64,000 bases of DNA from Methanocorpusculum sp. (lineage in GTDB: Archaea > Halobacteriota > Methanomicrobia > Methanomicrobiales > Methanocorpusculaceae), in NCBI GenBank assembly GCA_017408885.1, contig JAFQTT010000003.1, forward strand, positions 186,001-250,000, given 5' to 3'. Position 1 is the stretch's first letter. Each line of letters opens with the position of its first letter. The position numbers and the translations under genes are program-made. Below the pieces are notes generated by a model, which saw only the letters and a program-made list of their open reading frames with translations, was not told where the DNA came from and searched no databases. Below are positions 18,026-26,418 of the stretch, piece after piece.

Positions 18026-19027
18026 TTACCCCTGCTTGCTCTGGAGACTGACAAACTCAACAACCGGAGTCTGAACCTTCTGTTCACCCATGCGGGTTGC
18101 AGAGCGGATACGGACTAAGCGTTTTGCCGGTCCTGGGATGCTTCCCTTAATCAGGACGTAGTTTCCACGGACAAGACCGTAGTGGAGGAATCCTCCAGCC
18201 GGGTTAATCTCGTCTGGGTTGTCGCCGATCTTGATGATGCGCTTGTTAAATTCGGTTCTCTGCTGGAATCCCATCTGACCTGCCATTGGGACCTGCCATC
18301 TGACGTGGTGAGGGTGCCATGGACCGAGAGTACCGATGTGTCTTGTCTTCTTTGCTCTGGAGTGCTTTCTCTTACGGAGAGTGATTCCGAATCTCTTGAC
18401 TGCACCGTTGAATCCCTTACCTTTGGTGATTCCGGTGATGTCTGCAAACTGGCCGTCTGCGAAGAGGGAGGACATTTCAATCTCGGTTCCGAGAATAGAA
18501 AGAGCGTATGCAAAGCGGTCTGCTGCGCTGCCGCCTGCGACACGGATTTCCATTAAGTCCGGGACTTTCTTTGGAACACCAGTGAGTGCGGTCGGCTTGG
18601 TGTACATTAAGACCATAACTTCAACAACGTCTTCAATTGCAGCGTTGATCTTCTCGGTTGCTTTTGCTGCGTTGTTGGTCTTTGCTTTGGTGATTCTTCC
18701 GGTGAGTGCTTCGGTGTTTTCTGCCCAGACTTCGGTAAGCGGGTGCTTTCCGTAGGTGTCTTTGACGTAGACGCGGATTGCGGCAACGGTCATTGGCGGA
18801 ATCTCGATTACGGTAACCGGGACCATAATCTCTTTGCCCTCAGTCGGACTCTTTTTGTGATCATCGATCATGATCACGTGGGTCATGCCTGCTTTGTAGC
18901 CTGCAAAGCCCTGGAGCATTGGCTGTCCGTCGTACTGCGGCCAGGACTGGTACTTTGGAATAATGTCCTTGGCGCGCTTGCGCGGATAGTATGCGAGTGA
19001 ACCTGCTCTGGGTCTCACTGTTCTCAT
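18026..19027 (-). CDS. rpl3: 50S ribosomal protein uL3
   Basis: A 333-residue early-assembly protein whose finger reaches the peptidyl-transferase centre. The finger motif is seen in [20 protein letters not shown], and the N-terminus [20 protein letters not shown] is archaeal. It is the first gene of the block. There is no strong ribosome-binding site directly upstream (AGGA lies 11 bases off), and the next promoter-like element is about 550 bases away, so the mRNA appears to carry a long structured leader. Confidence 0.95.
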   Translation of the reverse strand: MRTVRPRAGSLAYYPRKRAKDIIPKYQSWPQYDGQPMLQGFAGYKAGMTHVIMIDDHKKSPTEGKEIMVPVTVIEIPPMTVAAIRVYVKDTYGKHPLTEVWAENTEALTGRITKAKTNNAAKATEKINAAIEDVVEVMVLMYTKPTALTGVPKKVPDLMEIRVAGGSAADRFAYALSILGTEIEMSSLFADGQFADITGITKGKGFNGAVKRFGITLRKRKHSRAKKTRHIGTLGPWHPHHVRWQVPMAGQMGFQQRTEFNKRIIKIGDNPDEINPAGGFLHYGLVRGNYVLIKGSIPGPAKRLVRIRSATRMGEQKVQTPVVEFVSLQSKQG

Positions 19028-19577
19028 TTTTTAATCAATCCTGTGATAGTGTCTGAATCTGCTTTTTCAAGCGCTTCAAACTAGTTCTGCTGGTTGTCAT
19101 CAGATGTGACAGCCTATCTTTTTCACCGCCGGCTTCCGTATAGGAATCGACCCGCGGGACACTGTTGTCTTGGTCTCCTGCTTCGCAGGTGGACTGAAAA
19201 GACGGGTTGTACTTTGTAAATCCTCTAACTGGATATCCAAACTGAACACGATAACGTCTTATCTGTTCAAAGCCCGATCACCCGGTAGAAACCGCGGTGC
19301 GTCTGCTCGTAAGTTCGGCAGACAGTAATTTTCCAAGTCTCACGGAAGAGAACCTGACATCGACGCGCTCCTGCATTTCAGGATGGGCACATCAGAGACG
19401 TTCGCCCTGCACGTATCATCAGACCTATGAAGGTCTTAACACCGGCCGCGGAAATCCGCTCCGGGTTACACATTTACAAAACCAGACGCGAAATGCGCTG
19501 TTTTGTACCAACTGGATATCCTCATTTCAGCAGAATCGCTGATATCAGCCTAATTAAAGGCCCTATATCATTGGTTC
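19028..19577 (-). promoter_or_regulatory. Long hairpin-rich leader or unassigned structured RNA upstream of uL3
   Basis: About 590 bases separate uL3 from tfx and contain no convincing gene. Several compact hairpins are visible: 19173-19194 (CCTGC, loop TTC, GCAGG, flanked by GTC/GAC), 19283-19294 (CGGT-AGAA-ACCG), 19301-19323 (GTCTGC/GCAGAC), 19421-19436 (AGACCT-ATGA-AGGTCT), 19442-19464 (GCGG-AAAT-CCGC inside CCGG/CCGG) and 19476-19506 (ACAAAACCAG.. pairing with ..CTGTTTTGT). The 12-mer AACTGGATATCC occurs at 19227 and again at 19510. With a TATA-like box at 19578-19592, the simplest reading is a transcribed leader of the ribosomal operon. I could not match it to RNase P or SRP RNA by eye. 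A 21-codon open frame starts at ATG 19100 but has no support. Confidence 0.5.
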
Positions 19578-19592
19578 TAATATATAATAAAA
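19578..19592 (-). promoter_or_regulatory. Candidate TATA box of the uL3-secY operon
   Basis: On the minus strand this reads CTTTTATTATATATTAG, a strong archaeal TATA-type element. Transcription would start near 19560, giving a leader of about 530 bases before uL3. It lies 26 bases beyond the tfx stop. No better element is seen closer to uL3. Confidence 0.5.
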
Positions 19593-19617
19593 GCTTCTGT
19601 GGTTTTTGAAAAAAAAG

Positions 19618-20022
19618 TCAACTGAAGTAGAGGTCGCCCTCTTTATTCAGATATACACAAATATCCTCTTTGACCTGCCGGCCTTTAAACTTCTCCGGAA
19701 TATAGGATGACAGCCGGTTAATCAGACCAAGCGTATCATAAATAATCTTCACTTTCGTCGGAGCTGCTGCCGCATAAATCATCTTCGGCGCATCCATTAA
19801 ATCAGTGCCTGCCGGAATCGTACAAAGCTCGGTTGCATCAAGCGTATACAAAAACTCCAGTGTCTCCTTTGCCCGGCGGATGTTTTCGTTGGCAGACTTC
19901 TCTATAGTACAGATGTTTGCCTTCGACGTACCGAGACGGTCAGCAATCTGCTGCTGAGTCATCCCCTGCTTTCGAAGACGGATAACCTCTTTCTGCCTGT
20001 CAGTGAGAAGAGTGTCTTTCAT
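19618..20022 (-). CDS. Tfx-family DNA-binding regulator
   Basis: A 134-residue protein with an N-terminal helix-turn-helix (LTDRQKEVIRLRKQGMTQQQ, then IADRLGTSKANICTIE) and a C-terminal domain ending in KEDICVYLNKEGDLYFS. This matches Tfx, first described as binding the promoter of the molybdenum formylmethanofuran dehydrogenase operon in Methanothermobacter. The start is set at ATG 20022 because the upstream in-frame extension is atypical and a TATA-like element (CTTTATTGTTAAT, about 20043-20055) lies some 28 bases before it, giving an almost leaderless mRNA. It is divergent from mtd, so methanogenesis-linked control is plausible. Confidence 0.82.
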   Translation of the reverse strand: MKDTLLTDRQKEVIRLRKQGMTQQQIADRLGTSKANICTIEKSANENIRRAKETLEFLYTLDATELCTIPAGTDLMDAPKMIYAAAAPTKVKIIYDTLGLINRLSSYIPEKFKGRQVKEDICVYLNKEGDLYFS

Positions 20023-20319
20023 ACCAATTAATTGAACGTCATTAACAATAAAGACATTGGATAAACCGCCGGAGAAAGCACCGCGCGAAAAAATATCCAA
20101 AACCGGCAGGAAAAATATCCCAAAAACCGGCAAAGCAGAAATACAAGAACACAAAACCCCCTGCATCCGCGAAACAAAAACCCCGCATTCAGCCGGTCCT
20201 GAAAAATACCGCACAGATTACAGAGGTTTCAAACCCTGATAGAATCATTCACAAGCCTTATATTGATTCTCGTCAAAATATTTGATGTTCTCATTCAACA
20301 AATGAGAGGTGTATTAAAT
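20023..20319. promoter_or_regulatory. Divergent tfx/mtd promoter region
   Basis: This 297-base spacer holds the tfx TATA-like element at about 20043-20055 (minus) and the mtd TATA-like element CTTATATTG at 20257-20265 (plus). The mtd transcript would begin near 20287, and GAGAGGTG at 20304-20311 is a good ribosome-binding site 8 bases before the mtd ATG. Between them lies a purine- and A-rich stretch (20080-20200) with repeated AAAACC/AAAAAT runs and no credible gene. Confidence 0.6.
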
Positions 20320-21162
20320 ATGGTAGTAAAGGTAGGAGTTGCAAAGCTCGGCAACATCGCAGCAGGTGTTATGGCAGAGCTTCTTTTAGATGAGCGTGCA
20401 GACCGTGAAGACATGATGACCTTCATGGCAACCTCTGGAACCAAACTGCAGAAGGAAGACGTTGACCGCGTCGTTTCCAACCTCAAAGCATGGCAGCCGG
20501 ACTTCGCAATTGTCGTTTCCCCGAACGGCGTCCTCGAAGGCCCAGTTGGTGCACGAGAAGAACTCGCAGCAGCAGGCATCCCGGTTATCGTCATCACTGA
20601 CGATGTCACCACCAAGAAAGAGGGATGGGAAGCACTCAAGGCATCCAACTTCGGATACATCATCATGAAGGCAGACGCAATGATCGGTGCACGCCGCGAG
20701 TTCCTCGACCCAGTTGAGATGGCAGACTACAACGGAAACCTCATCAAGGTCCTCGCAACCACCGGTGCATTCCGCAAACTCCAGCAGGAGCTTGACAAAG
20801 TTATCGACCAGGTTAAGGAAGGCAAGAAGGGCGCAGAGCTCGTTCTCCCGAAACTCGTCGTTAACTCCGACAACGCAACCAAGGGCGAATTCACCAACCC
20901 GTACGCACTTGCAAAAGCACGCGCAGCATACGAGATGGCTCAGTCCGTTGCAAACATCAACGTTAAGGGCTGCTTCATGACCAAAGCATGGGAAGACTAC
21001 ATCCCAATCGTTGCATCTGCACACGAAGTTATGCGCCAGGCAGCAGCACTCTGTGACGAAGCACGTGAGATTGAGAAGGGATGCGACGGAGTCATCCGTA
21101 TCCCGCACAAGAAGACTGGTGAGCTCGTCCACAAGACCGCTCTCATCAGCAAGCCAGAGTAA
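20320..21162 (+). CDS. mtd: F420-dependent methylene-H4MPT dehydrogenase
   Basis: A 280-residue cytoplasmic enzyme that reversibly reduces methenyl-tetrahydromethanopterin to methylene-H4MPT with reduced F420, a central step of hydrogenotrophic methanogenesis. It starts [20 protein letters not shown] and contains [20 protein letters not shown] and [14 protein letters not shown], typical of Mtd; length matches the family. ATG 20320 was chosen over an upstream in-frame ATG because of the GAGAGGTG site and the conserved N-terminus. Codon choice is strongly C-biased, as expected for a highly expressed gene. It stands alone, followed by a terminator hairpin. Confidence 0.96.
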   Translation: MVVKVGVAKLGNIAAGVMAELLLDERADREDMMTFMATSGTKLQKEDVDRVVSNLKAWQPDFAIVVSPNGVLEGPVGAREELAAAGIPVIVITDDVTTKKEGWEALKASNFGYIIMKADAMIGARREFLDPVEMADYNGNLIKVLATTGAFRKLQQELDKVIDQVKEGKKGAELVLPKLVVNSDNATKGEFTNPYALAKARAAYEMAQSVANINVKGCFMTKAWEDYIPIVASAHEVMRQAAALCDEAREIEKGCDGVIRIPHKKTGELVHKTALISKPE

Positions 21163-21201
21163 ATCTGATTTACTCATAACCATTTTTTCTTTTGGATTGA
21201 A

Positions 21202-21230
21202 CGGGGGTGCGTTGCACCCCGGTTTAATGA
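21202..21230 (+). terminator. Hairpin after mtd
   Basis: GGGGTGC (21204-21210), loop GTT, GCACCCC (21214-21220) forms a 7-bp GC-rich stem, followed by a short T-rich tract and then TTTTGTATTACATT. T-rich runs also precede it (CATTTTTTCTTTTGG). It probably ends the mtd transcript. Confidence 0.6.
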
Positions 21231-21269
21231 GATTCTGTTTTGTATTACATTAAAATTAAAAAAAAAAAG

Positions 21270-22421
21270 TTATTTTTCAATAATCCGCTTAATCAGCGGC
21301 ATCACCGGAGGCTTTTCCATACGCTTCACCCGCGATCTTCTCTGCATCGGACTTGCAGCAGGCGCTTCCATCTCCTTATTCATGCGGGACACAATCTCAT
21401 CAAATGCCCTCTTGTATGCCGTACAGTGCGGATCAACTCCTTCGAGTTCTCCGCCGGTTGGAGCTATCGCGTTGTACGGGCAGCCGCCTCTGCAGTAGGT
21501 AATGTGTGCGCAGTCTTTACAGGCAGAATCCACATGGTCCTTGAATGCCGTCATCCGTTTTCCGGCAGGGCTTTCCATAAGCTCTGCAATCGACGGCTTG
21601 TCTTTTACATAACCCATCACCCACTCAGGCATTCCAATAAACCGGTAGCATGGATAAATTGCCCCGTCAGGACCAATCGCAAAAGTAGAACCCATACAGT
21701 CCGCATACGTACATACCGCTCCAGACCGCGTGAAAACACAGCGGCAGAGATCATTCACATTCATAATCTCAAAGTTCGGATTCGTAATAGCATAATCCAA
21801 AAGCCAGACCAAAAGCTCTCCATACTCCTCCGGTGCAAGCGTCCATGCATTCGGATTGTCCCCTTTCAAGGACGGAAGGGCTGGATGGAGCTTCATAACC
21901 CATCCCTGACTCTTGAAGAACTCCACAATATCCTCCTTGCGTTTCACTGACGAGTTCGTAAACGTGCAGATAAATCTGACCAGAAGCCCGTGCTCCACTG
22001 CAATGCGGTACCCTTCCATGCATCGGGTAAAGTATTCATCCCCTCTCTGATAATCCGTCAAATCCTCCGGGCCGTCGATGGAAGAACCAAGCGGCACCTT
22101 GTACTCGGCAAGGATTTCTGCAATCTCATCATCCATAAGCCAGAGATTTGTCTGCATCGCAAACTCCGGATGCATATGAGCGAGTTCTTTGGAGAGCATC
22201 GGAAGTACTTCACGGTAGAACTCGGCACCTGCTAAAAGAGGTTCTCCGCCGTGGAAAGTGAAGGTCACATGTTCTTCTTCGACCGGCTTTAACCACTCGA
22301 CAATATCGCGGACTGTATCTATACTCATCTTCGGCGAGTTCTCATCCGAACTCCAGCAGTATTTACATCTGCCCGGACATCCAAGGGTTGGGATAATCAT
22401 TACATGGAAGGGATTTTTCAT
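21270..22421 (-). CDS. Radical SAM/SPASM enzyme, anaerobic sulfatase-maturase-like
   Basis: A 383-residue protein. C15-x3-C19-x2-C22 (GCPGRCKYCW) binds the SAM-cleaving 4Fe-4S cluster, followed by FTFHGGEPLL. The C-terminal half has a SPASM-type cysteine set, including CVFTRSGAVCTYADC, PCYRF, and CKDCAHITYCRGGCPYNA, for auxiliary clusters. Such enzymes modify cysteine, serine or other residues in peptides or proteins. The last 45 residues are basic and proline-containing, an atypical tail. No sulfatase and no obvious small Cys-rich precursor peptide is adjacent, so the substrate is unknown; it may be a methanogen-specific peptide modifier. Confidence 0.82.
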   Translation of the reverse strand: MKNPFHVMIIPTLGCPGRCKYCWSSDENSPKMSIDTVRDIVEWLKPVEEEHVTFTFHGGEPLLAGAEFYREVLPMLSKELAHMHPEFAMQTNLWLMDDEIAEILAEYKVPLGSSIDGPEDLTDYQRGDEYFTRCMEGYRIAVEHGLLVRFICTFTNSSVKRKEDIVEFFKSQGWVMKLHPALPSLKGDNPNAWTLAPEEYGELLVWLLDYAITNPNFEIMNVNDLCRCVFTRSGAVCTYADCMGSTFAIGPDGAIYPCYRFIGMPEWVMGYVKDKPSIAELMESPAGKRMTAFKDHVDSACKDCAHITYCRGGCPYNAIAPTGGELEGVDPHCTAYKRAFDEIVSRMNKEMEAPAASPMQRRSRVKRMEKPPVMPLIKRIIEK

Positions 22422-22516
22422 GAATAGGAATATATTGGGGCGGATGGGTATTCATGATTGTTGTTTGTACAGCTCAAACCCCCATGTTTATTACCAAAGC
22501 AGACGCATTGTACTAT

Positions 22517-22975
22517 ATGACACCACAGAAGGTTCTTCTCAAAACCAACATGGGAGACATCACCCTTGAACTTCGCGAAGACATGCCGATTACAGCCGGC
22601 AACTTCGCAAAACTCGTCGGCGAAGGATTCTACAACGGAGTTATCTTCCACCGTGTAATTGACGGATTCATGATTCAGGGAGGAGACCCGACCGGAACCG
22701 GCAGAGGAGGCCCGGGATACCAGATTAAAGATGAGTTCATGCCGGACAACAAGAACAACAAGGGAACCATCTCCATGGCAAATGCCGGACCAAACACCGG
22801 AGGAAGCCAGTTCTTCATCAACCTTGTCAACAACAACTACCTTGACAAAGCCCACCCGGCATTCGGTCACGTTGTCGAAGGCATGGAGGTTGTCGAGAAG
22901 ATTGGAAAGGTCAAGACCAACTACAGCGACAGACCGCTCGAAGATGTTGTCATTGTTGAGGCAACTCTTCTCTAA
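22517..22975 (+). CDS. Peptidyl-prolyl cis-trans isomerase, cyclophilin type
   Basis: A 152-residue cyclophilin with the canonical core VIFHRVIDGFMIQGGDPTG and GSQFFINL; the arginine of FHR and the QFF motif of the active site are present. It accelerates proline isomerisation in protein folding. I set the start at ATG 22517, which agrees with the family N-terminus (KVLLKTNMGDITLEL); GTTTATTA at 22487-22494 lies about 26 bases upstream and there is no Shine-Dalgarno, so the transcript is probably leaderless. An in-frame ATG at 22454 would add 21 unlikely residues. Confidence 0.93.
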   Translation: MTPQKVLLKTNMGDITLELREDMPITAGNFAKLVGEGFYNGVIFHRVIDGFMIQGGDPTGTGRGGPGYQIKDEFMPDNKNNKGTISMANAGPNTGGSQFFINLVNNNYLDKAHPAFGHVVEGMEVVEKIGKVKTNYSDRPLEDVVIVEATLL

Positions 22976-22983
22976 TCTTTTTT

Positions 22984-23328
22984 ATGAGCCGAACCTTAAC
23001 CGAAGAGGACATTCGCCTTTTGGAAAAGCTCGCCCCCGAGTGCACAAGCCTTACCTGCGCCAAGTCCGCTGCTGAATACCGCTCGATTTTAGCGCCTGTT
23101 GCAAATCATTTCGCAAAGGATGCAGAAGATTTCGAATCCCGCCTTCTCCGCTTAACTGACGAGGAGTTTTCCAGAATCATCGCGATGATTCGCTCAGGAG
23201 AGGAGAGTATCGGATGCCTTCCGGTCGAGTGTGCTGAAATTCTCATCAGCGAAACAATGAAACGCGGAGACATGAATGCCGCAAACGAACTCTACGCACT
23301 CTATGAGATGGGCGGAGGGTGCGGATGA
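22984..23328 (+). CDS. Conserved-looking small cysteine-containing protein, unknown function
   Basis: A 114-residue, mostly helical, soluble protein that I do not recognise. Two C-x4-C pairs are present, C20/C25 (ECTSLTC) and C78/C83 (CLPVEC), plus C113. This spacing could bind a metal or cluster, but that is a guess. The N-terminus (LTEEDIRLLEKLAPE) looks like an amphipathic helix. It begins 8 bases after the cyclophilin and its TGA overlaps the next ATG, so it is translated together with the hydrolase. Confidence 0.7.
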   Translation: MSRTLTEEDIRLLEKLAPECTSLTCAKSAAEYRSILAPVANHFAKDAEDFESRLLRLTDEEFSRIIAMIRSGEESIGCLPVECAEILISETMKRGDMNAANELYALYEMGGGCG

Positions 23329-23999
23329 TTTCTCTTGCCTGCAAAAAAGCAGGCAGCGGAGAACCTCTTATTCTTCTCCACGGAAACGGCGGAGAAAGCA
23401 CTGACTTTGAACACCAGACTGACTATTTTTCCCGCGACTTCCAGGTATTTGCAGTAGATACCCGCGGACACGGAAAATCACCCCGCGGAACAAAACCGCT
23501 GTCGTTTTCGCAGTTTGCAGATGACCTGCTCGCTTTCTTCGACGAACAGAAAATCGAAAAAGCAGACATCATCGGATTTTCCGATGGAGCAAACACAGCA
23601 ATCCTCTTTGCCGCAAAATATCCGACGCGGGTACGCAGGCTCGTCCTCTGCGGGGCATGTACTACAGCAGAAGCAGTGAAGCGTTCCGTGCAGATTCCAA
23701 TAACCCTTGGCTACGCAGTCGCATCACGCTTCAAAAACCAGAAGGCACAGCAGAATACGGAAATCCTAGGACTTATGGTAAACGACTTCGGCATCCGCGA
23801 AGAACACCTGAAAATGATTCAGGCAGAAACGCTGGTTCTTGCCGGAACAAAGGACATTATTCGGGAAAGCCATACGAAAATGATTGCTGAAACAATCCCG
23901 AATGCAAAACTGCTGTTTCTCGAAGGAGACCATTTCCTGCCGATGAAAAGAGCAGATGCGTTCAACAGGGCAGTTGAAGAATTTCTGAAAGAAGAGTAA
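23325..23999 (+). CDS. Alpha/beta-fold hydrolase
   Basis: A 224-residue protein of the alpha/beta hydrolase fold. The oxyanion segment LILLHGNGGES, the nucleophile elbow IGFSDGAN (serine near residue 90), an aspartate in GTKDIIRE and the histidine in EGDHFLP form a plausible catalytic triad. Substrate unknown; esterase, thioesterase or C-C hydrolase are all possible. GGAGG lies 6 bases before ATG 23325, which overlaps the stop of the upstream small protein; a GTG at 23319 is less likely. Confidence 0.85.
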   Translation: MISLACKKAGSGEPLILLHGNGGESTDFEHQTDYFSRDFQVFAVDTRGHGKSPRGTKPLSFSQFADDLLAFFDEQKIEKADIIGFSDGANTAILFAAKYPTRVRRLVLCGACTTAEAVKRSVQIPITLGYAVASRFKNQKAQQNTEILGLMVNDFGIREEHLKMIQAETLVLAGTKDIIRESHTKMIAETIPNAKLLFLEGDHFLPMKRADAFNRAVEEFLKEE

Positions 24000-24051
24000 A
24001 AAAGATTGGTTGGAGGTATTTTTATGGATTTAGTTTCTTTGAGAAGTATTT

Positions 24052-24732
24052 TTACTCTTCGTCAACGAAGGACATTGCTGCAAAGGAGACAACTGCCTTT
24101 CCGTTTGCGTCAACAAGGGTAAGTCCTGCGTCAGTTACAGTGAATCCTGCAACGTTCTTTAAGGACTCGAAGTATACGCCTTCTGCCTCAAGATCCGGAC
24201 CGAACATCATGGTTGCTCCGACCTGCTCAAGGGTTAAGGACTCGCCGTCCTGAACAAAGTTTCCGAAGTAGTTGTTAACAGGACCCTTTCCTGCAAAGGT
24301 ACCGTCTTCGTTGAAGATGATGGTTACACCTTCAGCGGTTTCCCAGGATCCGACAACGCTCTTTGGTGCTTCGGTGAAGGTAAGTCCGCCGGAGAGGACA
24401 AGTTTTCCGTCAGCAAGTTCGAAGGTCTGCTCTCCGTTGAGTGCATTGAAGAATGCATCTTCCTTCTCGATTTCAGGTCCCATCATCATAGTAGAGCCTG
24501 CAAGGTTGAAGACAATCTTGTTTCCGTCAAGGGTGTAGGTACCGAAGTAGTTGTTCACATAAGACTGACCGGCAAAAGTACCGTCTGCCTTAAGGGAGAG
24601 GGTTACGTCTGTTCCGCTGATGATCCATTCTCCGACAGGTGTGTCAGAGTTTGCAGCATTGCTGATACATCCTGCTGCTGCAACGATGCCGACAAGGGCA
24701 ACTGCTAAAACAACGAGTGCTGTCTTTTTCAT
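24052..24732 (-). CDS. Lipoprotein with two META-like domains
   Basis: A 226-residue predicted lipoprotein. The N-terminus MKKTALVVLAVALVGIVAAAGC ends in a lipobox with Cys22. Two tandem domains follow, each with the pattern VGxW, a beta strand and FxxDGTFAGxxxVNNYFG then GxxLxLxxxGxTMMMGP (about 30-120 and 125-220), resembling META/HslJ domains. META proteins are surface or periplasmic and often linked to stress or motility; a precise role is unknown. TATA-like CAAGTATATATGC at about 24754 lies 25 bases before ATG 24732, implying leaderless transcription. Confidence 0.78.
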   Translation of the reverse strand: MKKTALVVLAVALVGIVAAAGCISNAANSDTPVGEWIISGTDVTLSLKADGTFAGQSYVNNYFGTYTLDGNKIVFNLAGSTMMMGPEIEKEDAFFNALNGEQTFELADGKLVLSGGLTFTEAPKSVVGSWETAEGVTIIFNEDGTFAGKGPVNNYFGNFVQDGESLTLEQVGATMMFGPDLEAEGVYFESLKNVAGFTVTDAGLTLVDANGKAVVSFAAMSFVDEE

Positions 24733-24892
24733 ACTACATCATTGCACCTTGGAGCATATATACTTGGTTTAAGTTACGAAAATTTTTGCAGTTATTAAAC
24801 GCTTATTTTTCAAAAACAAACATTTTTAGAGGTTTTTGAAAAATACAGAATTTTGGAAAAATGCAGGTGCGCACAAAAAAAAGTGAAATGGT

Positions 24893-25642
24893 TTAGGACC
24901 TCATAGCTCCGTCAACAGAGAGAATCTCTCCGGTGACATAGCTTGCAAGGTCAGATGCAAGGAAGAGGAAACCATTTGCGATATCTTCCGGCTCACCGAT
25001 TCTTCTAAGCGGAATTGCCTGAATCATCGGCTGAATAACCTGCTCGGGAAGTGCTGCCACCATATCAGTGTTTGTGATTCCCGGAGCTACAGCATTTACA
25101 CGGATGTTGGACGGTCCAAGCTCGCGGGCAAGGGAAAGTGTAAGGCCGTTTACTGCAAACTTACTTGCCGGGTATGCAACACCTGACGGCTGACCGGATA
25201 TTGAAACCATTGAACTGGTGTTTAAGATAACTCCTCCGCCCTGCTCACGCATAATCGGAACAACAGCGCGGACAGCGACAGCAATCGCATTGACATTTAA
25301 GTTAATGACTTTCTCAAACTGACCGTCTTCGTAGTTTCCAATCGGAGTGCTGTCAGAGACACCTGCATTGTTTACGAGAATGTCGATTTTTCCATACTGG
25401 TCCTTAATCTTTGCAAAAGCAGCCCGGACAGACTCGCCGCTGTTTAAGTCAGGCCAGTCTCCGTCAACTTCCCATGCCGGATTTTCTGCTTTCAGAGAAT
25501 CAAGAGCCTTGTCAACACTTTCCTGGCGAGAACCGAAAAGAACTACTTTTGCCCCGTTTTCAAGGAATTTCTTTACAGTTGCAAGACCGATACCGCGGGT
25601 TCCGCCTGTTACCACAGCTACTTTTCCTGCTAATAATTCCAT
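24893..25642 (-). CDS. Short-chain dehydrogenase/reductase (SDR, FabG-like)
   Basis: A 249-residue Rossmann-fold oxidoreductase. TGGTRGIGLA near residue 12 binds NAD(P), NNAG is present, and the catalytic S...YPASK (SSMVSISGQPSGVAYPASK) is intact. The closest look is to 3-oxoacyl-ACP reductase/glucose dehydrogenase-type classical SDRs, but archaea lack bacterial fatty-acid synthesis, so the substrate is open. I chose ATG 25642 over 25651 because AGGAG is 9 bases away from the former and directly abuts the latter. Confidence 0.88.
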   Translation of the reverse strand: MELLAGKVAVVTGGTRGIGLATVKKFLENGAKVVLFGSRQESVDKALDSLKAENPAWEVDGDWPDLNSGESVRAAFAKIKDQYGKIDILVNNAGVSDSTPIGNYEDGQFEKVINLNVNAIAVAVRAVVPIMREQGGGVILNTSSMVSISGQPSGVAYPASKFAVNGLTLSLARELGPSNIRVNAVAPGITNTDMVAALPEQVIQPMIQAIPLRRIGEPEDIANGFLFLASDLASYVTGEILSVDGAMRS

Positions 25643-25698
25643 TTGTATCATCTCCTAAATGATTCTCTATTAATCTTCACGAGATATTAACCTATGGA

Positions 25699-26418
25699 TT
25701 AGAACAAAAACGAAAGAACAGCATCCGGGAAAATCAGGAACACAGCCAGAATAATCACCGGAACATGAAGCATATAGATGATAAGAGTGTGCCGTCCAAC
25801 AAAGCAGACCGGTCGAAGGAAAACCAGCATCTGAGAAAGTCCTGATAAGAGATGACATCTGCCGGAAGGATAAAGCATTTTTCCGGCGGCAAGTCCAAGA
25901 AGCAGAACCCCAAACCATGGAATCAGAGGTTCATAATCAAGAGAGACAAAGCCTGCATACGGGAGACCGAATGGTAACAGCAGAAGAGAGCCAGTATGTC
26001 CTTCCAAAAAGAATGACAGTCCGGCAATCACAATCCCGAAAAGAGCCGGAATATACCACTTAACCTTCTTTGAAAGGAACGGGAGAGAAAGAATAGTTCC
26101 AAACCCGATTAAGTGCAGGATTCCAAAGACCACAAAACCCTGCGGGTAGACAATCCATGTAACCGCAGTAATAATCATCCCGCAGGCTATAAGCTGTATT
26201 CCGCGTTTTACCACACCCAACGGTTTGCGGTCTGCAAGAACAAGAGACAATCCGGCAACCAGAATAAAAACCGCAGCTCCGGCAGCCCCGCTGATTACCT
26301 GCGGGTTAAACCAATCGATGATTCCAAAAAAGAACAGACAAAATATGGTGTGATAAAGTACCATAAAGATGAGAGCTGTCCCGCGAACAGCATCCACTTC
26401 ATAGTACCTCTCGCCCAT
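25699..26418 (-). CDS. DUF1624-type membrane acyltransferase-like protein
   Basis: A 239-residue membrane protein with about seven hydrophobic helices. The N-terminal RYYEVDAVRGTALIFMVLYH and the later DYEPLIPWFGVLLLGLAAGK are marks of the DUF1624/heparan-alpha-glucosaminide N-acetyltransferase-like family, thought to move acyl groups across membranes. A paralogue lies at 55873-56649. It begins immediately after the stop of the decarboxylase gene, with no spacer, and so is probably cotranscribed with it. Confidence 0.8.
   Translation of the reverse strand: MGERYYEVDAVRGTALIFMVLYHTIFCLFFFGIIDWFNPQVISGAAGAAVFILVAGLSLVLADRKPLGVVKRGIQLIACGMIITAVTWIVYPQGFVVFGILHLIGFGTILSLPFLSKKVKWYIPALFGIVIAGLSFFLEGHTGSLLLLPFGLPYAGFVSLDYEPLIPWFGVLLLGLAAGKMLYPSGRCHLLSGLSQMLVFLRPVCFVGRHTLIIYMLHVPVIILAVFLIFPDAVLSFLF

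Noticed and set aside
19087-19100. 21-codon leader peptide starting at ATG 19100 before uL3
   Set aside because: Basic composition is curious, but no ribosome-binding site is seen and short frames of this size are expected by chance.
19370-19425. Possible C/D box sRNA on minus (TGATGA and CTGA motifs)
   Set aside because: The C to D-prime spacing is about 20 and the C-prime box overlaps D-prime; short motifs like these arise by chance.
19028-19577. RNase P RNA or SRP RNA in the uL3 leader
   Set aside because: Neither the GAGGAAAGTCC/ACAGAAA core of RNase P nor the SRP domain IV GGAAG...AGCAG motif was found by eye; a covariance search would be decisive.
19297-19609. Plus-strand open frames of 60-81 codons in the uL3 leader
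   Set aside because: Composition is not protein-like, no ribosome-binding site or promoter, and they run against the folded minus-strand leader.
20386-21183. Long minus-strand open frame (about 265 codons) opposite mtd
   Set aside because: It is a mirror of the strongly biased mtd codons; the predicted protein is rich in Cys/Val/Asp with no family features.
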